Below, piece by piece: positions 40,676 to 49,113 of a DNA stretch of 64,000 nt. Numbering within the stretch: the stretch's first letter is position 1; each line of letters starts with the position of its first letter. The position numbers were made by a program, and so were the translations under genes. This DNA is from Nonomuraea endophytica (lineage in GTDB: Bacteria; Actinomycetota; Actinomycetes; Streptosporangiales; Streptosporangiaceae), in assembly GCF_014203235.1 (NCBI RefSeq), contig NZ_JACHIN010000010.1, positions 186,001-250,000 of the forward strand, written 5' to 3'. Below the pieces are notes generated by a model that was given only the letters and a program-made list of their open reading frames with translations, ran no database searches and was not told the origin of the DNA.

Positions 40676-42081
40676 TGACCACTGAAACGCTGCCCGCCGT
40701 GATTCGCCGCGAGGACACCCTCGTCGAGCGGCAGGAGTACGCCAAGGCCCTGGCTGTGTCGGACCTCCTGCCCGCCCAGTACCGGAACAAGCCGGGCAAT
40801 GTGCTGTACGCGGTCGAGTTTGGCCGCTCTCTTGGCATCTCCCCGATGGCCGCCATCCTTGGCGTGCACATCATCGAAGGCCGGGCCTGTGCCTCCTCCG
40901 GGCTCATCTCCGCGCTCGTGCGGGACGCCGGCCACAGGCTGCGCATCTGGGTCGAACGTAACCCCCAGAACGGGGCGCTGGTGAAAGCGGTCGCCACGAT
41001 CGTCCGTGGTGACGACCCCGACTTCGAGTTCCGCGCCGAATGGACGTGGGACCGCGCCGTCGCTGCCGGGGTCACGGGCAAGAAGGTGTGGCAGAACTAT
41101 CGGGAAGGGATGCTGAAGGCTCGCGCGATCACTGAAGTGGCCCGCGAAGCCTGCGAGGAGGCCCTGCGCGGCGTCGGCTACACCCCCGAAGAGCTCGGCG
41201 CAGAGGTCAACGAAGACGGCTCCATCGTCATCACCGACGCCAGGACGCCGCAGGGCCAGTCCCTCGGTGACGCGCTCGGCGTCAACCCCGGCCACGGTGA
41301 CGACTCCCAGGACACCGACAAGGCCAGCAAGAAGCAGCGCAACGAGATCGGCGCGGCGATGGTCGCCCAGGGATACACCAAGGAGACCGCGCCCGGCTTC
41401 CTGTCGAAGGTCGCGCAACGGCCGGTGCAGAAGTCCGAGGAGCTGACGGGGGCAGAGGCCGCCCAGGTCATGCACGCCCTCAACATGGCGGCCAAGGCCC
41501 AGACCGCGCCAGAGGCCCAGCCCGAATCCGAGCCCCAGGCCGCAGCGGATGACGACATCCACGAGGGCGAGCTGGTCGACGACGAGGAGCCGCACGAGGC
41601 CGAGCCAGTCGTGATGATCAGCAAGGGCCAGCAGGCCGAGATGCACGCCCTGCTCAAGGACTGCGAGATCACCTCCGCCACCGGGGCGGGCTCGAAGGCC
41701 ATCAACGACGAGAAGCGGTTCACCTACCTCTCCCACTTCCTCAACCGCCCAATCACCTCCAGCAGCGAACTCACATACGAGGAAGCACAGGGCGTGGTCG
41801 CCGCGCTGCGGCAGCTGCGAGCCGAGATCGAGGCGGAGCGGAACCTTCAGCTCTCCCAGATCGGCGGCCTGTTCCAGGGCCTCGGCGTCGAATCCAAGGA
41901 GGACCGGCTCCGCGACACCTCCGCCCTCCTCGGCCGCACCATCACCAAGCCGGACGAGCTCTCCTCGGCCGACCTCGCCACGCTCCTCCAGGGCCTGAAC
42001 GCGGCCGGAGGCGTCATCGATGCCTGGACCGCACTCATCGCCCAGGTGGAGGCCGCCCGCGGTGAGGACGGTCAGCACTGA
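40675..42081 (+). CDS. recT: RecT-like single-strand annealing protein with triple C-terminal repeat
   Basis: 468 residues. The N-terminal domain (AVEFGRSLGISPMAAILGVH, SSGLISALVRDAGH, YREGMLKARAITEVAREACE) is the actinophage RecT-like annealase core. From about 217 an acidic tail carries three related helical repeats (about 217-272, 315-387, 391-445) each ending in a variant of R-x-[IV]-x-[KS]-x-x-E-L-[ST]-x-x-[ED]-A. The tail may bind partners such as the host SSB or the exonuclease. Confidence 0.82.
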   Translation: MTTETLPAVIRREDTLVERQEYAKALAVSDLLPAQYRNKPGNVLYAVEFGRSLGISPMAAILGVHIIEGRACASSGLISALVRDAGHRLRIWVERNPQNGALVKAVATIVRGDDPDFEFRAEWTWDRAVAAGVTGKKVWQNYREGMLKARAITEVAREACEEALRGVGYTPEELGAEVNEDGSIVITDARTPQGQSLGDALGVNPGHGDDSQDTDKASKKQRNEIGAAMVAQGYTKETAPGFLSKVAQRPVQKSEELTGAEAAQVMHALNMAAKAQTAPEAQPESEPQAAADDDIHEGELVDDEEPHEAEPVVMISKGQQAEMHALLKDCEITSATGAGSKAINDEKRFTYLSHFLNRPITSSSELTYEEAQGVVAALRQLRAEIEAERNLQLSQIGGLFQGLGVESKEDRLRDTSALLGRTITKPDELSSADLATLLQGLNAAGGVIDAWTALIAQVEAARGEDGQH

Positions 42082-42326
42082 TGGCCCGCGCGAGGGCTCC
42101 TCAGCACGGCAAGGCCGGAACCTACAACGGCGGTTGCCGCTGCGTGTCGTGCACTGCGGCGGTGGCCGAGCGGCTGCGCATGACCCGGGCCAACCTCCGA
42201 GCGAGGGCGATCTCCCATCCGGAGCTGGTGCCGCACGGCACCTCCGGCGCTTACCACAACTGGGGGTGCCGTTGCGATACCTGCAAGTCCGCCCAGAAGG
42301 CCCGCACTCGCCGCAAGACCACGTGA
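42081..42326 (+). CDS. Small protein with two GCRC-x2-C knuckles
   Basis: 81 residues. HGKAGTYNGGCRCVSCTAA and HGTSGAYHNWGCRCDTCKSA are an internal duplication, each a probable zinc-binding half, with a basic C-terminus. This short repeat is widespread in actinophage proteins; one copy also opens the HTH protein at 47927. DNA binding is likely. Confidence 0.7.
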   Translation: MARARAPQHGKAGTYNGGCRCVSCTAAVAERLRMTRANLRARAISHPELVPHGTSGAYHNWGCRCDTCKSAQKARTRRKTT

Positions 42327-42345
42327 TCTGGAACGGAGACCCATC

Positions 42346-42795
42346 ATGATCAGACAGGTGTTCGTCGCGGACACGCCGTTCAGTCCCGAGCAGATCTACC
42401 ACCAGGTCAGCCTGACGGAGCTCACCCTCGTTGTGGGCCAGCTCCGTGTCCCGGCCTCGGGAGGCGACTTGAGCGCCCTCGTCGACGCCGAGCGGATCGC
42501 CGACAAGCTGGGGCGCGTGGTTGCCGCCTACCACCGTGACCTGAAGATCCGGATCGGCCAGCTCCAGCGCGCGGACGAGCAGCGAGCGACCGCCCCCGCG
42601 CTGTGCGCCTGCGGCCAGCCGGCCGAGCCCGGCATCACGCACCAGACGGACGCGCCCTGCTACCGCGACGAGTCCCGCACCGCCGCCACACTCGAGCCGG
42701 AGAGCGCCCTGGGCGACATCGACCCGCACCTAGCCAAGGTGGTGGATCGCGTGTTCGCGACCCCCACCCACGAAGCCACTCAACCCGCAAGCTAA
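42346..42795 (+). CDS. Hypothetical phage protein
   Basis: 149 residues. Helical N-terminal half; C-x-C (CACGQPAEPG) then a later Cys suggests a metal site. The stop codon lies inside the dispersed repeat at 42782-42800. Not recognised. Confidence 0.62.
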   Translation: MIRQVFVADTPFSPEQIYHQVSLTELTLVVGQLRVPASGGDLSALVDAERIADKLGRVVAAYHRDLKIRIGQLQRADEQRATAPALCACGQPAEPGITHQTDAPCYRDESRTAATLEPESALGDIDPHLAKVVDRVFATPTHEATQPAS

Positions 42796-42823
42796 ACCGC
42801 TTGCGAAAGTCACCTCACCCGAA
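42782..42823 (+). promoter_or_regulatory. Composite start-associated element, copy D
   Basis: AACCCGCAAGCTAAACCGC (42782-42800) extends to a perfect CGCAAGC/GCTTGCG inverted repeat, followed by CCTCACCCGAA (42813-42823), GAAGGAG and the ATG at 42837. Confidence 0.72.
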
Positions 42824-42836
42824 GAAGGAGTCCGCC

Positions 42837-43121
42837 ATGGGACCCACGAAGGCGCAGATCGTGCTCAACGGCGACGGCAGCGCCGACTACAGCGTCATCG
42901 ACTACGACGAGGAGACCGGGCCGTACTGGTACGTCTTCATCGACGACACCCCGGTCGCACCGGACAGGCCACTGCCGCTCACCCACGCGCTCCGCGAGTT
43001 CGAGAGATGCGCCCGGCAAGCCATCGAGGAGGACGACGGCGAGAGCGTCGAGCTGCGCCCGTGCACCCCCGATGACCTCGAATGGGCGGGCGTCACCGGT
43101 GCCGCTAACGGGGGTGAGTGA
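42837..43121 (+). CDS. Hypothetical phage protein
   Basis: 94 residues, strongly acidic, ATG with GAAGGAG 6 nt upstream. Beta-rich N-terminus, helical middle. Not recognised. Confidence 0.65.
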   Translation: MGPTKAQIVLNGDGSADYSVIDYDEETGPYWYVFIDDTPVAPDRPLPLTHALREFERCARQAIEEDDGESVELRPCTPDDLEWAGVTGAANGGE

Positions 43122-43123
43122 CC

Positions 43124-43324
43124 ATGTTCCTCGCCATTCTGCTTGCGGCGGCGTACTGGCTGATCAACTCCTGGCTGATCATGCTGGTGGTCGCCTACCT
43201 TCACCACCAGTGGTGGGCCGTCATCCCCGAGATGACCTATGGCAACGCCGTCGTCACCTCCCTCCTGCTGCACGCGATCGCCGTCCCGGCGGTCGCCACC
43301 ATCTCCAAGGGTCGGCGGCGATGA
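43124..43324 (+). CDS. Small two-span membrane protein
   Basis: 66 residues; ATG 43124 has GGTGAG 5 nt upstream. Two hydrophobic helices (about 2-25 and 38-58). First of a small group of membrane-linked genes that ends in the SPFH lipoprotein. Confidence 0.62.
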   Translation: MFLAILLAAAYWLINSWLIMLVVAYLHHQWWAVIPEMTYGNAVVTSLLLHAIAVPAVATISKGRRR

Positions 43325-43704
43325 GCCGATACACCATTGCCAACGAGCCTGGTGCTTCCGCAGGTCGCACGACCGAGGTCGGTTGGGACGCGCCGCTGTC
43401 CACCTACTTCCTGTCGGCGTTCGAGCCCGGAGACGGTGCGGACGGCGACGACACCGAAGTGTTCTGGTACGGCTGCACCCCGGCGGAGGTGCCGACCGTC
43501 GAGGCGCTCGACGTGCTGCTCGCCAAGCACAACCTCGTCGTCACCGCGCCGATCGCCTACGCCCTCGTCCAGGACCGCGAGCGTGAAGGCCACCGATTCT
43601 CCACCCGGCCGGCGGCAGCGCTCATCGCAGACCTGGTCCGCCCCATCGTCGACGACGCCCAGCAGGCGCGCATCGATGCCGAGCTCGCCCGGCGGCCCTC
43701 GTGA
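43321..43704 (+). CDS. Hypothetical phage protein
   Basis: 127 residues, ATGA overlap before and GTGA overlap after. Soluble, acidic, no motif recognised. Confidence 0.62.
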   Translation: MSRYTIANEPGASAGRTTEVGWDAPLSTYFLSAFEPGDGADGDDTEVFWYGCTPAEVPTVEALDVLLAKHNLVVTAPIAYALVQDREREGHRFSTRPAAALIADLVRPIVDDAQQARIDAELARRPS

Positions 43705-43952
43705 GGGCCCTCATCGTTCTGACCCTCGTCGCCATCATCGCCATCGCCTACGTCGCCGTCGTGTGGATCCAGTCCCGCGTCAAGGGCGCCCGCGAAAGCC
43801 AACGCGAACTCGCCCGGCACCGCCAGCTCGTCGCCGAACTCCACCAGCTGGCCATCGACCAACTCGGCGTCGACCCCACCGCCCAGCTCCTCGAACTGAA
43901 GATCCGCAAATTCCACACCGCCCCCTCAACCCGCAAGGAAGCTCGTTCATGA
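43701..43952 (+). CDS. Single-span membrane protein with coiled coil
   Basis: 83 residues from GTG 43701. N-terminal transmembrane helix (about 3-23) followed by a charged coiled coil (SRVKGARESQRELARHRQ). ATGA overlap with the SPFH lipoprotein, a likely partner. Confidence 0.63.
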   Translation: MRALIVLTLVAIIAIAYVAVVWIQSRVKGARESQRELARHRQLVAELHQLAIDQLGVDPTAQLLELKIRKFHTAPSTRKEARS

Positions 43953-44815
43953 CCCGCAAGTACATCCCCGCCGCCATCCTCGCCCTGGCAGCCCTGACCG
44001 CCTGCTCGGTCACCACCGAGACCAACGAGCAGGCCATCGACTACGACTACGACATGTTCTCCGGCACCACGAAGAAGGAATCATGTGTCGCGCCGGGCCA
44101 GCGCTCCATGCTCGACATCAACGACTACGGCGTGGTCCTACCCGCCGACCTGCGCACGTTCGAGTTCGCCGGGTCGGCCGATCCGAAGAACCCGAACGCG
44201 GTCGTCGTCAAGGAGGGGGCAGAAACCGGCCCGATCACGGTCTCCGCTGCCGGGAACATCACCATGCTGGTCAGCGGTGTCGCCTCGTTCAACCTCACCA
44301 CCGACTGCGCCACCCTCGACGAGTTCTGGCGCAACATCGGCCGCAAGTACGCCGCCGACACCCCTGACGGCTGGCGGCGCATGCTGAGCGTCGTCGTTCA
44401 GCAGCCGCTAGACCGTGCGATGGATGCCGCGGCCAAGGCGTACACGTGGGAGCAGCTCTCCGGCGACAACACCGTCAAGCAGAACTGGGAGAAGGCAGTC
44501 GCCGATTCGCTGCCGGGCTTCATCCAGGAGCAGACCGGCAAGCAGTACTTCACCAACTTCAAGCTGACGCTCCAGATGCCGATGGCTCCGCCAAGCCTCC
44601 AGGACGCGAAGACGGCCAAGGAAGTCGCCAACCAGCGCAACGAGGCGCAGAAGGCTGAGAACACCCGCGCGCTCACCGAGTTGGACCAGATCAAGGCGCT
44701 CAAGGATGTGCTGGGCATCGAGGGCGCGGTCCTGTGGCGGGCTGTCGAGAAGGGCCAGCTCCAGGTGTACGTGACTGGCGACGGCAAGGTCAACGTCACT
44801 CCTGGCAAGCCGTAG
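43949..44815 (+). CDS. SPFH/band-7-like lipoprotein
   Basis: 288 residues. Signal peptide with lipobox LTAC (Cys 19), so anchored to the outer face of the membrane. The mature part, with a beta-rich domain and then a long helix (LQDAKTAKEVANQRNEAQKA), resembles SPFH/prohibitin proteins found in several actinophages. Role unknown; membrane organisation or superinfection exclusion are possibilities. Confidence 0.72.
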   Translation: MTRKYIPAAILALAALTACSVTTETNEQAIDYDYDMFSGTTKKESCVAPGQRSMLDINDYGVVLPADLRTFEFAGSADPKNPNAVVVKEGAETGPITVSAAGNITMLVSGVASFNLTTDCATLDEFWRNIGRKYAADTPDGWRRMLSVVVQQPLDRAMDAAAKAYTWEQLSGDNTVKQNWEKAVADSLPGFIQEQTGKQYFTNFKLTLQMPMAPPSLQDAKTAKEVANQRNEAQKAENTRALTELDQIKALKDVLGIEGAVLWRAVEKGQLQVYVTGDGKVNVTPGKP

Positions 44816-44843
44816 TCCGCGCTGCACCCCACTTCGCTGCTCG

Positions 44844-44866
44844 GCCGCGGCGGATCACACCGCGGC
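44844..44866 (+). terminator. Short GC hairpin after lipoprotein gene
   Basis: GCCGCGG (44844-44850) and CCGCGGC (44860-44866), 9-nt loop, 29 bp past the stop. Weak terminator candidate. Confidence 0.35.
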
Positions 44867-44899
44867 GGCCGGCGGCGTCCTCCACCGTCCCACGCTCGC

Positions 44900-45709
44900 A
44901 TGAAAGCGATCAACAAAGTGACTCTCCAACTGTCCGACCTGTACGGGCCGCGCCTGCGCGCGCTCGATTCGGCCACGAAGTATCCCGCGATCCCGACCTA
45001 CCACACACTCGACAAGTCGCGGCGCAAGTCGCCGCTGCTCGACGAGGACCCCATCTCGTTCCGCGGCACCGTCTGGGGCTACGAGAAGGTGGACGGCACT
45101 AACGGGCGAATCGTTCTGCTGCCAGAGAACTCCGGCTGGCTGATCGGCTCACGCGATGAGCTGCTGACCGCCGTCGGTGACCTGGTGGTGCGCGACGCAC
45201 TCGGCATCGTCGCGACGCTGAGCCGCATCGCCGAGCGGCTAACCAATCCCCGCCGGGACATGGTCGTCACCGCGTATCTGGAGGTTTACGGCCAGCAGGG
45301 CGAGGCCGCCGCGCAGTACGGCAACCGAAGCGTATCCAGCGCACGGCTGTTCGACGTGTCCCTCGTGCCCGTCTCAATCCTCGATCGTGACGTCGAGGCT
45401 GTGGCCCGCTGGCGGGACCACGGCGGGCAGGAATGGCTGGACGAGGGGCAGCTGGACGGCTTCGCCGAGGACCAGAGCGTGCAGCGGGCTCCGGAGCTGT
45501 TCGCCCTAGCATCCCACATGCTGCCGACCACGGTCGCCGACATGCGCGTGTTCATGGAGCGCTACGCCACCACGGCGGCGCAACTGAATGGAGCGCCTGG
45601 ACGCAGCGAGGGTCTGGTGCTGTCCAGCACAGACCGGCGGACCAAGGCGAAGGTCCGTTTCGCCGACTATGACCGGACGCTGGCGCTTCGCGCTGATGCC
45701 GCCAAGTAG
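44900..45709 (+). CDS. ATP-dependent RNA ligase (Rnl2-like nucleotidyltransferase)
   Basis: 269 residues. Ligase motif I YEKVDGTNG (Lys63 is the AMP-accepting residue), motif III-like YLEVYG, motif IV EGLVL and motif V KAKVRF are all in order. No OB fold or tRNA-repair kinase domain is fused. Phage RNA ligases rejoin host-cut tRNAs or other nicked RNA. No Shine-Dalgarno precedes ATG 44900. Confidence 0.85.
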   Translation: MKAINKVTLQLSDLYGPRLRALDSATKYPAIPTYHTLDKSRRKSPLLDEDPISFRGTVWGYEKVDGTNGRIVLLPENSGWLIGSRDELLTAVGDLVVRDALGIVATLSRIAERLTNPRRDMVVTAYLEVYGQQGEAAAQYGNRSVSSARLFDVSLVPVSILDRDVEAVARWRDHGGQEWLDEGQLDGFAEDQSVQRAPELFALASHMLPTTVADMRVFMERYATTAAQLNGAPGRSEGLVLSSTDRRTKAKVRFADYDRTLALRADAAK

Positions 45710-45718
45710 GTGAAGCCC

Positions 45719-45877
45719 GTGCTCGCCGCGCTGTGGACCGCTGATCCGTACTTGGTGGTCATGCTCGCCGGGCTTGGCCTGATCCTCACGATCCTCGCCG
45801 CCGCAGCGCTGTGGCTCGACGTCGAGTCACAGCGCCCGCACACCGATATCGAAACCCAGGGGGACGAGTCTTCGTGA
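45719..45877 (+). CDS. Very short single-span membrane protein
   Basis: 52 residues from GTG 45719 with AGGTGA 5 nt upstream. One strong hydrophobic helix (LVVMLAGLGLILTILAAAAL). The stop overlaps the next GTG (GTGA), which supports it being real despite its size. Confidence 0.6.
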   Translation: MLAALWTADPYLVVMLAGLGLILTILAAAALWLDVESQRPHTDIETQGDESS

Positions 45878-46122
45878 TCAAGGACATTCTCGCCGTCATC
45901 GGCGGCTTCGTAGTCGCAGCGTGGGTGCTCTTCATCGCCGGAGCATGGCTCGACCACCGCCGTGCTCAACACCGCCGCCGCAAAGCGGACCGTCTGGCCG
46001 CGAAGGCCCAGGCCCGAGCCATCGAGTCGAGCCCAGACGGCGTGGATGACCGCGTCTGGGACCTGTACATCCGCGAGCAGGGCTTGACCAGCATCAAGGC
46101 CCCGAAGGAGTGGCGTCGGTGA
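45874..46122 (+). CDS. Small single-span membrane protein
   Basis: 82 residues from GTG 45874. N-terminal transmembrane helix (about 4-25) then a basic region (RRAQHRRRKADRLAAKAQ) and an acidic tail. Overlaps both neighbours by 4 bp. Confidence 0.62.
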   Translation: MIKDILAVIGGFVVAAWVLFIAGAWLDHRRAQHRRRKADRLAAKAQARAIESSPDGVDDRVWDLYIREQGLTSIKAPKEWRR

Positions 46123-46958
46123 TCAACGACTCCCAGCCGCTGGAACTCACACCGGACAGTCTGTTTCCTGCGGGCGGCAGAGAGGAGGACGCCGAGCGCG
46201 CTCTGCTTCTGTGCGAAGCACTCGCCCCTGGGACCGGCCAGATGATGATGGCCGTGATTGACGGCGAACCGCCCAGTAAGAGCCGCCCGCGGTTCACACG
46301 AAACGGGAAGCCATACCGAACCAAGGAAGACGTCGATGCCGAAGCGCGCACGGCGCAGCATCTTCGACGCATTTTCGACCAGCCGTGGACCGGAAATATC
46401 GCACTGGGCTGCATCTTCTTCCGGCCCAACAAGCAGCGCATCGACGTGGACAACATGATCAAGCACGTGTGCGATGCGGCCAACGGCATCGCCTGGAACG
46501 ACGATTCCCAAGTCACAGCGGTGTACGGAGTGGCCGAACTCGACCAGCAGAGCCCTCGAACCGTTCTCATCTTCGCCCAGCATCGCTCGACCCTCACTCG
46601 AGGAACCGACAACGTTCGCCCTTGCGAGTACTGCGGTACGCCCTTCGAGCTTGTCGGGCGCACGACGAAGAGGTTCTGCACCGCAGCGTGTTCGTACAAG
46701 GCCAGAGGCTATGACCTGTCCGAGCCGATCTTGTGCAAGCAGTGCGGGCAGCTATTCCGCCGGACGACGAAAGCTCAGATTCTGTGCTCACGCGAGTGCC
46801 GGGCGGATAGTGTTCGCGGCCGAAACCGCAGCAGAGGCGGACCACCGAGCAACTGCGCGACATGCGGCAAGCCCTTGTCTCACAGGCGCGGTGGTCGGTG
46901 TCGAGATTGCTGGCGCGCCAATCCAGCCAATATGGGAGCGGGGGAGTCTCGTGGTTGA
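46119..46958 (+). CDS. rusA: RusA-family Holliday junction resolvase with zinc-finger tail
   Basis: 279 residues from GTG 46119. RusA domain (about 45-155): DGEPPSKSRPRFTRNGK, RIDVDNMIKHVCDAANG and WNDDSQVTA with the metal-binding Asp cluster. After about 165 come three Cys4-type knuckles (CEYCGTPF to CTAAC, CKQCGQLF to CSREC, CATCGKP to CRDC). RusA is normally about 120 residues, so the tail is an addition that may target DNA. Resolves recombination junctions made by the YqaJ/RecT pair. Confidence 0.87.
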   Translation: MINDSQPLELTPDSLFPAGGREEDAERALLLCEALAPGTGQMMMAVIDGEPPSKSRPRFTRNGKPYRTKEDVDAEARTAQHLRRIFDQPWTGNIALGCIFFRPNKQRIDVDNMIKHVCDAANGIAWNDDSQVTAVYGVAELDQQSPRTVLIFAQHRSTLTRGTDNVRPCEYCGTPFELVGRTTKRFCTAACSYKARGYDLSEPILCKQCGQLFRRTTKAQILCSRECRADSVRGRNRSRGGPPSNCATCGKPLSHRRGGRCRDCWRANPANMGAGESRG

Positions 46959-47046
46959 ACGCCCCCACGGCTACGCCAAGTCCACGCAGTACATCCGGCT
47001 TCAAAGCGAGAAGCGGCACGCCAACCGGCAGGGTGTGACTGCTTGA
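46951..47046 (+). CDS. Very short phage protein
   Basis: 31 residues from GTG 46951, overlapping RusA by 8 bp and WhiB by 4 bp. Begins VVERPHGYA, a start also seen in small actinophage GCRC proteins, but the Cys knuckle is absent, so it may be a remnant. Confidence 0.45.
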   Translation: MVERPHGYAKSTQYIRLQSEKRHANRQGVTA

Positions 47047-47468
47047 TCCGGACCCTCCTAGGCGACGTCCCCGACTTCCACGCCCGCGCGGCCTGCGGCG
47101 GCAAGGCCACCGTCATGTCATCCAGGGACGACAGCGGCATCGCCCAGGCTAAGGCGATCTGCGCCCGCTGCCCGGTGCTCAACGACTGCCGGGCATGGGC
47201 TGGCGAGCTCAGAGAGGAGAAGGACCCCGAGATGGTGCTCGGCGGCCTCACTTGGCTGGAGCGCCGTCAAGGCGTGCCGTCCGGCGAGCGCAGGTGCAAC
47301 ACCTGCCAGCAGGTCAAGTCGTTCACCGAGTTCGGGCGCAGAAGCAAAGGCAAAGGCGGCAGGCAGTCGATCTGCCTGGATTGCAGCAGGCAGCAGTCCA
47401 AGGCCGCATACGACCGGCGCGTCCAGCAGAAACGCGACGCCCACAAGAACAGCCAGGCCACGTCATGA
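47043..47468 (+). CDS. WhiB-family iron-sulfur regulator with extra zinc knuckle
   Basis: 141 residues from TTG 47043. The four iron-sulfur cysteines are present (AACGG, then ICARCPVLNDC: C-x2-C-x5-C) and GGLTWLERR is the WhiB turn. A C-terminal extension (RCNTCQQVKSFTEFGRRS to CLDCSRQQ) is a zinc ribbon like those beside phage HNH endonucleases. WhiB proteins bind SigA and redirect transcription; the fusion is unusual. Confidence 0.87.
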   Translation: MIRTLLGDVPDFHARAACGGKATVMSSRDDSGIAQAKAICARCPVLNDCRAWAGELREEKDPEMVLGGLTWLERRQGVPSGERRCNTCQQVKSFTEFGRRSKGKGGRQSICLDCSRQQSKAAYDRRVQQKRDAHKNSQATS

Positions 47469-47590
47469 CCTTCAAGCCTCCCCACGAGGAGGGCGCCCCG
47501 GTCGTCGTGGATGGCGAGGTCGTCGGCTACCAATACGCCTTGTTCGACATATGCCACCACGAGCCAATTGAGGAAGGGCCAAATCGATGA
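47465..47590 (+). CDS. Very short phage protein
   Basis: 41 residues, ATG overlapping the WhiB stop and its own stop overlapping the next ATG. Contains VVVDGEVVGYQYALFD. Not recognised, but the overlaps on both sides support it. Confidence 0.6.
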   Translation: MTFKPPHEEGAPVVVDGEVVGYQYALFDICHHEPIEEGPNR

Positions 47591-47940
47591 TCCCCACCGG
47601 TCGTGAGCTTTCCCTCTGCGGGCTGTGCCGCGAACCCATCCTGTGGACCGTCACCGAAGCGGGCAATCGTCTCGCCGTCGATCCCAACCCAGCCGCCACA
47701 GGGAACACCGCGTGCTACCGGACCGGGCCGCGCGCGTGGAAGTCCAGAGCCCTGCACGGGGTCGAGGCGTTGCCCCGACAGCCCTGGGAGGACGTGTTCA
47801 TGCCGCACGTCGCCACCTGCGCCCGCGCCAACCCCGTCCAGACCGAACTGCCCGCTGTCCTTCCGCCCAACGTGGTCCGGCTCGACCTAGCCCGCCAGCG
47901 CCGCGCCCTGAAAGGAGCCCGCCGAAATGCGACACGGTGA
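47587..47940 (+). CDS. Zinc-ribbon phage protein
   Basis: 117 residues. CGLCREPILW near the N-terminus and a later H-x3-C (HVATC) form a probable zinc site; AVDPNP is typical of short actinophage zinc proteins. Overlaps the next gene by 14 bp. Confidence 0.63.
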   Translation: MIPTGRELSLCGLCREPILWTVTEAGNRLAVDPNPAATGNTACYRTGPRAWKSRALHGVEALPRQPWEDVFMPHVATCARANPVQTELPAVLPPNVVRLDLARQRRALKGARRNATR

Positions 47941-48736
47941 GTACGCCACCTACACCGTCCAGAAATGCCGCTGCACGGAATGCAAAGCAGCATCCGCCGC
48001 CTACGCACGCGAACGACACCGGCTCCTGGCGTACGGCAGGTGGAAGCCGTTCGCCGACACCGAAGCCGTCCGGGCCCATGTGCTGAACCTGCGCCGGTAC
48101 ATCTCCTATGACGCCATCGCCCTCCTGGCGCAAGTCCCTGCACGCAGCATCGACCTGCTGGTGTACGGCGAGGCTGGCTCGCCGGGGTCAGCCCGGATGA
48201 GGACGGAGACCGCAACGCGGCTGCTCGCGGTCTCCATCGACCTTGACCAGATGCCCGACGAGATGCGGATCAGCGTGGCCGGCAGTCGCCGCCGCCTCCA
48301 GGCGCTCATGCTGCGCGGCTGGGCCATGCCGCTGGTGTCCGAACGGTGCGAGGTACCCCGTTGGCAGCTCGACAAGGTGCTCAACGTTGCGCTGATCCTG
48401 CGGGTCTTCCAGGCTCGCGCGATCCGCGACGTGACCGCCCAACTGTTTGACCAGGACCCGCCACTCACCACCCGCAGTGAACGGCATACCGCTGCCATCG
48501 TCCGCAACCGCGCGCGACGCAACGGCTGGGTGCCCTTGGCGGCCTGGGACGACATCGACGACCCCGACGTAGAACCCGACCTCGGCACCACTGTTCCACG
48601 GGCCCAGGCCATCACTGAGGACGCAGCGTTCCTCGCCGAGCAGGGCCTAACCCCCAACCAGGTGGCCGAGCGCCTCCAGATTTCCCGCGGCTATCTACAG
48701 AAGGCCAGAGCCCGCGCCGCAGCCACCAGCGCCTGA
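47927..48736 (+). CDS. Two-HTH DNA-binding protein with N-terminal C-x-C-x2-C knuckle
   Basis: 269 residues. HGEYATYTVQKCRCTECKAA is a zinc-knuckle start; an HTH-like region lies near 55-110 (YISYDAIALLAQVPARSIDLL) and a clear HTH at the C-terminus (LAEQGLTPNQVAERLQISRGYLQKAR). A regulator, probably of later phage genes, following WhiB in the same operon. Confidence 0.7.
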   Translation: MRHGEYATYTVQKCRCTECKAASAAYARERHRLLAYGRWKPFADTEAVRAHVLNLRRYISYDAIALLAQVPARSIDLLVYGEAGSPGSARMRTETATRLLAVSIDLDQMPDEMRISVAGSRRRLQALMLRGWAMPLVSERCEVPRWQLDKVLNVALILRVFQARAIRDVTAQLFDQDPPLTTRSERHTAAIVRNRARRNGWVPLAAWDDIDDPDVEPDLGTTVPRAQAITEDAAFLAEQGLTPNQVAERLQISRGYLQKARARAAATSA

Positions 48737-48756
48737 CGTCCACCGATCGGAGACCC

Positions 48757-49113
48757 GTGAAAGCACTCAAGGAAGCGCCCTACGACCGGCGCGGCAACCT
48801 CATGCACTACCCGCAGGACGACTACCGGCGGGTCGAGACCGGCGAGTATGCCGTGGTGCCGCCGGACTGGAGGCCCATCACCGAGTTCACCGCGACCCTC
48901 ACTATGACAGGTCGCCGCCGTGGCCGGTCGGCCGCCTATTTCATGTGGACCGACCAGGACGGACACGAGTGGCCGATGTTCCTGGCCGACCTCGACCACC
49001 TGATCAGCTCGGCCACGATCAAGAATGGCGTCGCCACCGGCACCTGGACAGTCGGTAAGCGCGGCGCCAACTTCGGCATCCGCTATGTGTCGCAGGGCGA
49101 GGGCAGCGCGTGA
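48757..49113 (+). CDS. Hypothetical phage protein
   Basis: 118 residues from GTG 48757 (GGAG upstream). Beta-rich with a MWTDQDGHEWPMFLADLDHL segment typical of small actinophage proteins. GTGA overlap with the next gene. Not recognised. Confidence 0.63.
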   Translation: MKALKEAPYDRRGNLMHYPQDDYRRVETGEYAVVPPDWRPITEFTATLTMTGRRRGRSAAYFMWTDQDGHEWPMFLADLDHLISSATIKNGVATGTWTVGKRGANFGIRYVSQGEGSA

